Below, in pieces: positions 51,288-60,733 of a DNA stretch of 64,000 nt; the stretch's first letter is position 1, and each line of letters starts with the position of its first letter. The stretch is taken from NCBI GenBank assembly GCA_017993835.1, contig JAGOLX010000006.1:1-64000 (forward strand). Direction: 5' to 3'. The notes under the pieces were generated by a model. The model did no database searches. It saw only the letters and a list, made by a program, of their open reading frames with translations, and was not told the DNA's origin. Source of the stretch: Phycisphaerae bacterium (GTDB lineage Bacteria > Planctomycetota > Phycisphaerae > Sedimentisphaerales > Anaerobacaceae). The position numbers and the translations under genes were made by a program.

Positions 51288-54053
51288 TCAGACACGATGA
51301 CAGCCCAAGCCCCTCCACTGTAGGTACACGGCGCCCCAGGCCGCCAGGACGATCCCAGCGAAGATCCCCCAATCCGCTCGCAGATACCGCCCGACGCCGC
51401 GGATCAGGCCCGCGGGCAGATCCGCCAGGGCACTCCCCACAGCGCCGGAGGACTGCGGAGCCTGGCCCGAGGCCTTGTTGCCGCTCGCCGGATCGACCAC
51501 GGTCCCTGCCGGGACGTCGGTCTTGTCTCCGGCGGGCGTCTCCTGAGGCTGGGCCTGCGGGACGATCCCGGCGGGACTGTTGGGAGTCTCCACGGGCTGA
51601 ACCGGGGCGGCGGGAGTCGCTGCGTTCGGCTCGGCCGGGACGACCAACTTCATCTCGACCGGGCCCGCCGTGGCGACCTCGGAAGTCGCGACCGCTGCGC
51701 TGGTCACCGTGTCTTTCTTCTTACTGGCTTCGCTCTCGATTCGATCGAGCAGTCGGAGCAGGGTCTTCGCCGACTCCGCGTTCTTCAGGTCCTGCTTGGC
51801 GATTTCCAGGGGCTCGCGGGCATAACCCGTCTCGCCCACGCCCAGCAGGTGATACCCGAGGAGAAGCTGCATGTCGCCGTCGTAGGCGAACTGATCGAGC
51901 TTCTCCACGAGATCTTCGATCTGTGCGAACAGGATGTCGTCGTCGGCATACAAGCCGCGAGGATAGAACACGCCTTCCTTCTCCGGCGATACCCGGCTCA
52001 ACGCCGTTCGCAGGATCTCGGCCGACTCGGTATACCGCCCGTTCGCGAACAGCGCCTGGGCGCACGCGAACGGCAGGATCATGTCGTCGGGCGACGAGCG
52101 CATGGCCTGCTCGAACTCGCCTGCGGCCTCGCCGTACCGGCCGGCCTCGAAGCTCTTGACGCCTTCCTCGAATCGCGTGTCGGCCAGCGTCGCAGGGGCC
52201 GGTTCCGTCCCTTGCTCGTCCAGCTTCTCACGGACGTCGGCCCACGTGCTGCGATCCACCGGCGGCGCCTCGCTCGGGACGACCGTCTGGGACGTCCCGC
52301 TGGTGTAGGTGCCATCCGCATTCATGTAGTAGTTGTACGTGTAGTAGTTGTAGTTGTCCGCGGCCACCTCCTGGGCGATCGGGAAGTATCCGTACCATTC
52401 GTACGGGTGCCACCCATACCAGTAGTAGCGAACGTACGAATAATCCCAGGGCCACCAGCCGCCCAGACTGACGAAAACATACTTGCGGTGGTAGTACGGA
52501 TACACATGACGGAAGACCCTGTGTGGGCCAAAACTGTAATACACCGGGTAGTAGTAGTGCGGCCAGACCACACGATGGTGGAGCCGCCAGGAATGGTCAT
52601 AATAGGAATACGTGCGTCGGTAGTCATGCCGGATCAGATCCGGTCGATCGTAGTACCGCGGATGCGGGCGAGGAGGCGGCGAGACGTGTCCATCGCCCCT
52701 CGTCCCCGGGCCGGCCTTCGGTCCCCCTGGGCCCCCGGACGGCGGGCCGCTCGGTCGCGACTGCTTGGCCAGGCGGGACGCCAGCACATCTCGGCGATCC
52801 TGGGCTTTGACGTCCTGCTGCCTGACCGCGGCGGCCGGTGTCATATCGGTCCGGGACCGCTGAACGGCAGAGGGGATCTGCCTGTCCCCCAGATGGCTCC
52901 GCAGCATCGTTCGACTGCGGACGTTCTCGGTTGTGCCAACGGAGCCCGGCCGCTCGACGGACGCCGTCGGGCTCTGCGACCGTGAGCCGGCGGAACCGCT
53001 GGGATTCTGCCTGCCGCCCAGGACTCGCTGGCGGTTCTCGGTGAACTCCCCGGCGGGACGTCGCGGCGCGTCGCTCGTGCGATCCGTTGGGGTCGCCGTT
53101 GGGGAGGAGATATCCTGTCGCGTTGCGGAAGGGCTGATTGCGCCCTCTTTCCGGGTGGACCCGATCCTCGACGAGTACCGTTGGGCCGCCGAGCTTTCAC
53201 GGCTGCCCCCGATCACAGACCGGGTCCTGCTTTCCTGAGTTGTCGATCTGGCGCCCGACGAGGGGGCGGACGGCGTATTGTCGCCGATCCGGCCGCCGAT
53301 TCGGCTGCGACTTGCCGAACTCTCGTCAACGCGGGAAGCCCGGTTCTGCGGATCGGTCGCGATGCTCATGGAGCCTTCGCCGGAGGGTTGTCCCGAGTAG
53401 GACTGCTGCGATGGACTGGTCGTAAACGACCTGGTCCGGCTCGTCGCGCTTTCTCGAACGGAGGGAGTCGGGTTTCGCGAACTGATGGCCCCGCCGATGG
53501 AACGTTCGCCAATCGAAGGCGTCGGAGCAGACGGCTGCGACGGGCTGGTCGTGAACGATCGGCTCCGGCTTGTCGGGACGTTGGAACGCACCGACGGCGT
53601 CGAACCGCTCGAACCGATGGACGGAGACGACCGGCTAACCGACGGGCTCGGACGCGTCGCGGAGATCCGCGGAGAGGGCGTCGAATTCACCGAAGACCGA
53701 GGACTTGGCGAGACCGACCTGGGCGCACTAGGTGACCGCGTCACCGTTCTGCTGCTCGACGGGCTCGACCTCGGAGCAGAACTGAACGACCGCGAGGGAG
53801 ATGGTCTCGCACGATTGACACTGGGAGAGCGCGAGGGTGTCCTCGCAGGGGCCGACGGACTCGAAGCCCGACCGCTCGGGCTGGACCGGGAGCCCTCGCC
53901 GCCGGAGCCCCTTCGGCCGCCGGGCTGGCCAAGGGCCGGTAATCCGCCCAGCAGCGTCATTCCCATCAAGGCGGCAATCATCACCGTTCTCGCAACGTAA
54001 TGCCTGGGGTTGTGGAGCCCCACGGATCGAGATGACTCTCTTACGGCAAACAT
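51288..54053 (-). CDS. 921-residue low-complexity membrane/envelope protein
   Basis: Parts in order: signal or membrane segment (residues about 20-42); a Ser/Arg/Pro/Thr-rich disordered region to about 410 with imperfect repeats (SRSFTTSPSQPS, TRSFTTSPSQQS); a Tyr/His/Trp-rich block at about 440-600 (YDHSWRLHHRVVWPHYYYPV); a TPR-like helical region at about 640-780 (FEAGRYGEAAGEFEQAMRSS); an Ala/Pro-rich linker; and a C-terminal membrane helix (WGIFAGIVLAAWGAVYL). AAAGGAG lies seven bases before ATG 54053. No known family; probably an envelope scaffold. Confidence 0.72.
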   Translation of the reverse strand: MFAVRESSRSVGLHNPRHYVARTVMIAALMGMTLLGGLPALGQPGGRRGSGGEGSRSSPSGRASSPSAPARTPSRSPSVNRARPSPSRSFSSAPRSSPSSSRTVTRSPSAPRSVSPSPRSSVNSTPSPRISATRPSPSVSRSSPSIGSSGSTPSVRSNVPTSRSRSFTTSPSQPSAPTPSIGERSIGGAISSRNPTPSVRESATSRTRSFTTSPSQQSYSGQPSGEGSMSIATDPQNRASRVDESSASRSRIGGRIGDNTPSAPSSGARSTTQESRTRSVIGGSRESSAAQRYSSRIGSTRKEGAISPSATRQDISSPTATPTDRTSDAPRRPAGEFTENRQRVLGGRQNPSGSAGSRSQSPTASVERPGSVGTTENVRSRTMLRSHLGDRQIPSAVQRSRTDMTPAAAVRQQDVKAQDRRDVLASRLAKQSRPSGPPSGGPGGPKAGPGTRGDGHVSPPPRPHPRYYDRPDLIRHDYRRTYSYYDHSWRLHHRVVWPHYYYPVYYSFGPHRVFRHVYPYYHRKYVFVSLGGWWPWDYSYVRYYWYGWHPYEWYGYFPIAQEVAADNYNYYTYNYYMNADGTYTSGTSQTVVPSEAPPVDRSTWADVREKLDEQGTEPAPATLADTRFEEGVKSFEAGRYGEAAGEFEQAMRSSPDDMILPFACAQALFANGRYTESAEILRTALSRVSPEKEGVFYPRGLYADDDILFAQIEDLVEKLDQFAYDGDMQLLLGYHLLGVGETGYAREPLEIAKQDLKNAESAKTLLRLLDRIESEASKKKDTVTSAAVATSEVATAGPVEMKLVVPAEPNAATPAAPVQPVETPNSPAGIVPQAQPQETPAGDKTDVPAGTVVDPASGNKASGQAPQSSGAVGSALADLPAGLIRGVGRYLRADWGIFAGIVLAAWGAVYLQWRGLGCHRV

Positions 54054-54313
54054 CGCAATACTCCTTTCTCCCCGGCGGCAGCACTGTCGGTGAGCCTCAT
54101 CTCCCCATCCGGCCGACCGCCGGCACTCGATACGTCCAACAGGATCGCGTCGAATGATACCATAACCAGAGGCTCACCCTGCAACTCTACGGTTCTCCAG
54201 GTCTTTCCTGTTCACCAGTATAAGGCGTTGTAGATACCTGGAGTTACGAAAAAAGAGCGAGATCTGTGAAGGGAAGAAGGAATTGGCGCGGAATCAGGGT
54301 CTGGCAGGCCGTC

Positions 54314-54994
54314 TCACATGTCGGGGACCGCTTCCGGGTAGAACTGGCCCGTCGGGCTGATCTTGAAGACGTAGATCAGGCCCTCCTTGAGCGGCTGATA
54401 CACGGCGCTGCCGTAGATCGCCCGGATGCCGTATTCGTGGAGCCTCTCCGGATCGTTGGCCAGCTCCCAAATGCTGGACCAGAACAACTGCCGATGCGGG
54501 ATGGGCAGTGCCTCCAGCAGTCCGCTGTACCGCCTGGGTTCGGCGCCGGGCTCCTCGATCGGGTACCCGTTGTCCGGAGGCATCTTCTCGCCGTAGACTC
54601 GGCGCCAGAGGTACATGGCCCGGGACGTCCCGTCGCTCACCATTTTGTCGTCGAACTTGACGATCACGGCGTCGAAATGGACGACGTCGCCCTCGATGGT
54701 GTACTCCTTCTGCAAGATGACCTTGGCCTTGTCGTTGCGGTCCGTTTCGACGAAGCGGATCGTGGTCAGCAGTCGGTCGTCCTCGCGGCGCTGCGAGATC
54801 ACCTTGGCGTATCCGATCTGATCTTCAGCGGTCAGGTTGGCAATAGCCTGTCGGAGCTGTTTGTTCTCGGTGAGCAGATCGTGGAGGGTCATCGCGCTGC
54901 GGTAGATGCCCGGCCAGACGAAAGCGCCGGCCACGATGGCCATGGTGACGAGACCCAACAGGGCAAAACGCATTTTTCTGAGTAGTAACGCCAT
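54314..54994 (-). CDS. Membrane-anchored protein of unknown function
   Basis: A 226-residue protein with an N-terminal membrane helix (FALLGLVTMAIVAGAFVWPG), a short coiled coil (LLTENKQLRQAIANLTAEDQ) and a globular outer domain of about 165 residues (VILQKEYTIEGDVVHFDAVI, WSSIWELANDPERLHEYGIR). I recognise no family, though planctomycetes commonly encode similar proteins. ATG 54994 has only a weak GGAAA site upstream. It is divergent from the M14-like lipoprotein gene. Confidence 0.68.
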   Translation of the reverse strand: MALLLRKMRFALLGLVTMAIVAGAFVWPGIYRSAMTLHDLLTENKQLRQAIANLTAEDQIGYAKVISQRREDDRLLTTIRFVETDRNDKAKVILQKEYTIEGDVVHFDAVIVKFDDKMVSDGTSRAMYLWRRVYGEKMPPDNGYPIEEPGAEPRRYSGLLEALPIPHRQLFWSSIWELANDPERLHEYGIRAIYGSAVYQPLKEGLIYVFKISPTGQFYPEAVPDM

Positions 54995-55118
54995 TTATTT
55001 CCGATCCAACTGACCCAAGTGGCCGTGACGAACCTCGGGTGTCCGATGTTTCATCGGCCTGCGCAAACCGGTTTCTGCATTGAAATGCCCTTGGAATCCC
55101 AACTTTCGCCATTCCCCA

Positions 55119-55147
55119 TTGCATTGCAGGACGATATCACCTATTAT
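55119..55147 (+). promoter_or_regulatory. Promoter of the M14-like lipoprotein gene
   Basis: TTGCAT-N17-TATTAT, with a predicted start about 32 nt before the ATG at 55186. Good spacing and -10 match. Confidence 0.55.
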
Positions 55148-55185
55148 GACGGCTCAAACAGGATTGGTTGGAAGGATAGAGGCCT

Positions 55186-55980
55186 ATGGATAGGGTACGA
55201 TTTCATTTCGCGCGAATCAGCCTGCTTGTCGGCCTGTTGGCGGTCTCGGGGTGCTACCAGCCCGAGCCCAGTCCCACGATTGTCGGTGAGGTGCCGCCTT
55301 TGGTGTTGCCGCCGGTGGAGGCCGCGCCGGCCCAGCATCGACTCGTCGGCCGCTCGGTCCAGGGCCGGCCCATCATGATCCAGGTTCTGGGCGAAGGCGA
55401 CGACACCGTGCTGATTATGGCCACCATCCACGGCGATGAGCCTGCCGGCGCCACGCTCGTCAACAGCCTGGTCGGCCACCTTCGGAACCACCGCGATCTG
55501 CTGGAGGGCCGGCGCGTCGTGCTGATGCCCGTCGCCAATCCGGACGGCCTGGCCGCGGGAACGCGAGAAAACATCCGGCGCATCGACCTGAATCGCAACT
55601 TCGACACCGCCAATCGCTCCGACAGCGAAACCAACGGTCTGCGCCCTCTCTCCGAGCCGGAATCCCGGGCCTTGCAGAGCCTTATCAAGGAGTACGATCC
55701 CGGGCGCATCGTGAGCATCCATCAGCCGTTGACCTGCATCGATTACGATGGTCCGGCGCGAGCCCTGGCCCTTCGCATGGCGCAATACTGCGATCTGCCG
55801 CTCAAGAAGCTCGGCGCCAAGCCGGGGTCGCTCGGCTCCTACACCGGCGAGACGCTCGGCATTGCGACAATCACCCTGGAGCTCCCCGCCGAGGCGTCGA
55901 AACTGAGCGAGCAGGCCCTCTGGACCAAATACGGCAGGACCCTTCTGGCGGCGGTCCTGTTCCCCAAGCACCCGCAGTAG
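55186..55980 (+). CDS. Lipoprotein M14-family carboxypeptidase (MpaA-like)
   Basis: A 264-residue zinc carboxypeptidase of the M14 family, close to murein peptide amidase MpaA, which cuts the gamma-D-Glu-diaminopimelate bond in cell-wall peptides. The first zinc motif is His82-Gly-Asp-Glu85, the second His179 (IVSIHQP), the catalytic Glu232 (TLELP), and DLNRNF supplies the substrate Arg. It has a signal peptide with lipobox LAVSGC, so Cys23 should be lipidated and the enzyme held at a membrane facing the periplasm; E. coli MpaA itself is cytoplasmic, a notable difference. GAGG is close to ATG 55186. Confidence 0.85.
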   Translation: MDRVRFHFARISLLVGLLAVSGCYQPEPSPTIVGEVPPLVLPPVEAAPAQHRLVGRSVQGRPIMIQVLGEGDDTVLIMATIHGDEPAGATLVNSLVGHLRNHRDLLEGRRVVLMPVANPDGLAAGTRENIRRIDLNRNFDTANRSDSETNGLRPLSEPESRALQSLIKEYDPGRIVSIHQPLTCIDYDGPARALALRMAQYCDLPLKKLGAKPGSLGSYTGETLGIATITLELPAEASKLSEQALWTKYGRTLLAAVLFPKHPQ

Positions 55981-55996
55981 TCCTGCGAACGCGCTC

Positions 55997-56025
55997 TTGA
56001 TTCGCCTGCGCCGTCGCTGTACCAT
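55997..56025 (+). promoter_or_regulatory. Possible uvrB promoter
   Basis: TTGATT-N17-TACCAT about 135 nt before the uvrB start. I see no convincing LexA-type box in the leader. Confidence 0.35.
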
Positions 56026-56160
56026 AGCGGCATCTGAACATCCCGCAAGCAAGCCCTGCCTGTGCGGCGTAGATCGCGATTTCCGCGCTATCCACGGAAG
56101 CACCCGGAGCCCGGTGATGGGCGTTCCGTATGTCCGGCAGGGGGGATGGACGTGGGTCGT

Positions 56161-58200
<2,040 letters not shown>

Positions 58201-58242
58201 TCGTGTCGGGAGTATCCTGGGGTCGTGAAGTGGGAAAGAGTT

Positions 58243-58330
58243 CGCCACAGAGGTCACAGAGAACACAGAGAAGAACAGCGACTGAAGACCTTGTTCTCAT
58301 ATCTCTGTGTCCTCTGTGTTCTCTGTGGCA
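58243..58330. repeat. CACAGAG palindromic repeat upstream of nadC
   Basis: The left arm (58243-58272, gccacagagg..aacacagaga) and right arm (58300-58330, tctctgtgtc..ctctgtggc) are inverted copies with few mismatches around a 27-nt centre. Lying 37 bp before nadC and 43 bp after uvrB, it could act as uvrB's terminator or shape the nadC leader. Confidence 0.8.
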
Positions 58331-58366
58331 AGAAGTTGTTCATTTAGATGTGGTTGGAATGGTTCG

Positions 58367-59239
58367 ATGAAGAAACTCGATATCAGACAAGTGCGGCCGC
58401 TGATTCGCATGGCCATGGAGGAGGACCTCGGCAGCGGCGATGTCACCACGAACCTGTTGTTCAAGGACGGGATGATTGCCGAGTCGAGGGTCGTCTCCCG
58501 CGAGGAGATCGTCGTCGCCGGGCTGCCCGTTCTCGAGGAGATCCTGTGTCAGTACGATGAGCGTCTGAAGATGATCCCCCATTGCCGCGACGGGCAGTCC
58601 GTCCACGTCGGCAGCAAGCTCGCGACGATTCGCGGGCCCCTGCGATCCATGCTCAGCGTCGAGCGGGTCATGCTGAACTTCCTCCAGAGGCTCAGCGGGA
58701 TTGCCACGACGACGAACCGGTACGTCCGCGCGATCAAAGGGACGAAGGCCAAGATCTACGACACGCGCAAGACGCTCCCCGGCTGGCGTCTGCTCGAGAA
58801 GTACGCCGTCCGCTGCGGAGGCGGATACAACCACCGCTTCGGGCTCTACGACGGCATCCTCATCAAGGACAACCACATGGCCGAACTGGGCAAGAGTTTC
58901 CCCGCCCGGATTCGCCGGCTCGTCCAGGACGCCAAAGAGGTCGATGGGGTCAAGTTCATCGCGGTCGAGGTGGACCATGTGGACGATCAGTTGAACCACG
59001 TTCTGAAGATCCCCGGCATCGACATCGTTCTGCTGGACAACATGGGCCAGTGGCAGCTCAAGCACGCGGTCGAGATGCGCGACGCGATGCGCGGCAAGGG
59101 CAAAGGCCCGCTGCTCGAAGCCTCGGGCAACGTCAACCTGAACAACGTCTGCGAGATCGCGCAGTGCGGCGTGGATCGGATCGCCATCGGCGCGATCACG
59201 CATTCCGCGACGGCCGTGGACATCGGATTGGACAGATAG
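58367..59239 (+). CDS. nadC: Quinolinate phosphoribosyltransferase
   Basis: A 290-residue NAD-synthesis enzyme that converts quinolinate and PRPP to nicotinate mononucleotide with loss of CO2. Family motifs: LGSGDVTTNLLF, NFLQRLSGIATTTNRYV, YDTRKTLPGWRLLEKYAVRC with GGGYNHRFGLYDGILIKDNH, VEVDHVDD, LLDNM and the C-terminal EASGNVNLNNV. Length is typical. The gene is flanked by repeat elements on both sides and has no operon partner in NAD synthesis here. Confidence 0.95.
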   Translation: MKKLDIRQVRPLIRMAMEEDLGSGDVTTNLLFKDGMIAESRVVSREEIVVAGLPVLEEILCQYDERLKMIPHCRDGQSVHVGSKLATIRGPLRSMLSVERVMLNFLQRLSGIATTTNRYVRAIKGTKAKIYDTRKTLPGWRLLEKYAVRCGGGYNHRFGLYDGILIKDNHMAELGKSFPARIRRLVQDAKEVDGVKFIAVEVDHVDDQLNHVLKIPGIDIVLLDNMGQWQLKHAVEMRDAMRGKGKGPLLEASGNVNLNNVCEIAQCGVDRIAIGAITHSATAVDIGLDR

Positions 59240-59261
59240 GACCGGCGTACCAGAACGCGGA

Positions 59262-59415
59262 AATTCGAAATCCGAAGCACGAAATCCGAAACAAATCCGA
59301 ATTTTCAAAACTCAAAATCCGAAACCGACCCGCCGACGGGCGCCAGCGTTTCGGTCATTCGTGCTTCGGATTTGGAATTTGTTTCGGGTTTCGAGATTCG
59401 AACTTCGGATTTGAC
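59262..59415. repeat. ATCCGAAA-type inverted repeat between nadC and birA
   Basis: The left part is made of attcgaaatccgaa/cgaaatccgaaac units and the right part of their complements (gtgcttcggattt, tttcgggtttcgagattcg) around a G/C-rich centre. About 150 bp. Its right end provides open frame in front of birA that is probably not translated. Confidence 0.75.
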
Positions 59416-59431
59416 TTGTCGTTCTGTGCCT

Positions 59432-60301
59432 ATGACTGTGGATGATCGCTTGGACCCGGACCTGATGCGAGCCGGCCTGAAGACCCGGAGAATCGGCCGG
59501 TCGGTCCTCGTCTACGAGCGGACCGCCAGCACCAACGACGTGGCCGCCGAGTACGCGCGCAACCCGGACCATGACGGCCTCGTCGTCTTCGCGGAGGAGC
59601 AGACCGCCGGACGCGGACGCACCGGCGCGAGATGGCAGAGCCGTCCCGGCGACAGCCTGCTGTTCTCGTTCGTCCTGATTGACTGCGACGTTGCGGGCGA
59701 ACTCATCTCGCTGGCCTGCGCCGTGGCGGTGGCCGAGGCCATCGGGCAGGTCGGAGGGCGTCAGGCCGCCATCAAGTGGCCGAATGACATCTTGCTCGAC
59801 GACCGCAAGGTCGCCGGCATCCTCGTCGAGTCAAAGCGTGTCCCTCGCATCGGACGGTCAGACGCAGGCGCCATGGCCCCCCTGCGCCGCGTCCCGGTTC
59901 GCAGTTCCCGGCCCACAGGCCCCGACTGGCTGGAGACGACCATTGTCGGCATCGGCATCAACTGCCACCAGGCGAAAGAGGAATTTCCTGAGGATCTGCA
60001 GGCGACTGCCGCGAGCCTGGATCTGATCGGAGGGGGGCGATGCCAGCGGGTGACGGTCGCCAAGCGGGTCCTCACCTCCCTGGACTCCTGGCTCCGCGTG
60101 GCGGAGCGCAACAAAACCCAGGTGATCGAGACCTGGAGCCGCCTGAGCACGCAACTGGGCCGGCGGGTGACTCTCGCCTGCAACGACAGACGCTTCACCG
60201 GCAACTGCATCGGCGTGGACCCCGAGAACGGCCTGATCCTGCAGCTCGACCGAGGCGGCATCCGCATGTTCGACGCCGCCCACACCCGCATCGTCAAGTG
60301 A
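59432..60301 (+). CDS. birA: Biotin--protein ligase
   Basis: A 289-residue enzyme that makes biotinyl-AMP and transfers biotin to carboxylase carriers. The catalytic domain has STNDVAAEYA, EEQTAGRGRTGARWQS (the GRGRxG loop), IKWPNDILLDDRKVAGILVE and VGIGINCH, and a short C-terminal SH3-like domain. The N-terminal HTH repressor domain of E. coli BirA is absent, so it is the catalytic-only type. A loop of about 25 residues (KRVPRIGRSDAGAM onward) is longer than usual. ATG 59432 is chosen; the upstream frame is repeat DNA. Confidence 0.9.
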   Translation: MTVDDRLDPDLMRAGLKTRRIGRSVLVYERTASTNDVAAEYARNPDHDGLVVFAEEQTAGRGRTGARWQSRPGDSLLFSFVLIDCDVAGELISLACAVAVAEAIGQVGGRQAAIKWPNDILLDDRKVAGILVESKRVPRIGRSDAGAMAPLRRVPVRSSRPTGPDWLETTIVGIGINCHQAKEEFPEDLQATAASLDLIGGGRCQRVTVAKRVLTSLDSWLRVAERNKTQVIETWSRLSTQLGRRVTLACNDRRFTGNCIGVDPENGLILQLDRGGIRMFDAAHTRIVK

Positions 60302-60310
60302 CCGACCGGT

Positions 60311-60715
60311 CTACCGGCTTGGGCTCAGCAGTCCGAGCTTCTCGATTTCCGCGAAGAGCTTGTCCTTGTGGATCGGCTTGACCACATAGGCTTCGCAGCC
60401 TTCGCGGAAGGAGCCCAGGATATTCTGCGGGTCGTCCAGGGCGGTGGTCATGATGACCTTGACGCCGTCGAGACCGCCGATGCCGTGCTCGGCTTCGATC
60501 CGACGGATGTCCTGGAGCGCGTCGCGTCCGCTCGCGGCGGGCATCATGATGTCCATGCAGATCAGGTCGTGGGGGTCTCCCGCGTCGAGTGCGGCGGCGA
60601 ACGCCTCCACGGCCTCGCGTCCGTTGCCGGCGACATGACAATCCGCATGGTCCTTCAGATAGGCCCGCAGGAGTTGTTGCGAAACGAAATCATCTTCGAC
60701 GATCAGGCACTTCAT
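60311..60715 (-). CDS. CheY-like single-domain response regulator
   Basis: A 134-residue receiver domain with acidic pocket Glu7/Asp8/Asp9, phospho-acceptor Asp55 (LICMDIMMP), Thr in MTTA and Lys in VVKPI. It has no output domain. Its AAGGAG site is seven bases before ATG 60715. It lies 18 bp downstream of the hybrid histidine kinase gene in the same direction, so it is the likely phosphate acceptor of that kinase's Hpt domain. Convergent with birA. Confidence 0.92.
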   Translation of the reverse strand: MKCLIVEDDFVSQQLLRAYLKDHADCHVAGNGREAVEAFAAALDAGDPHDLICMDIMMPAASGRDALQDIRRIEAEHGIGGLDGVKVIMTTALDDPQNILGSFREGCEAYVVKPIHKDKLFAEIEKLGLLSPSR

Positions 60716-60733
60716 GGGTGTTCTCCTTGTTCT

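Noticed and set aside
59372-59431. 20-residue N-terminal extension of BirA
   Set aside because: It is encoded by the inverted repeat before birA. The family N-terminus fits ATG 59432.
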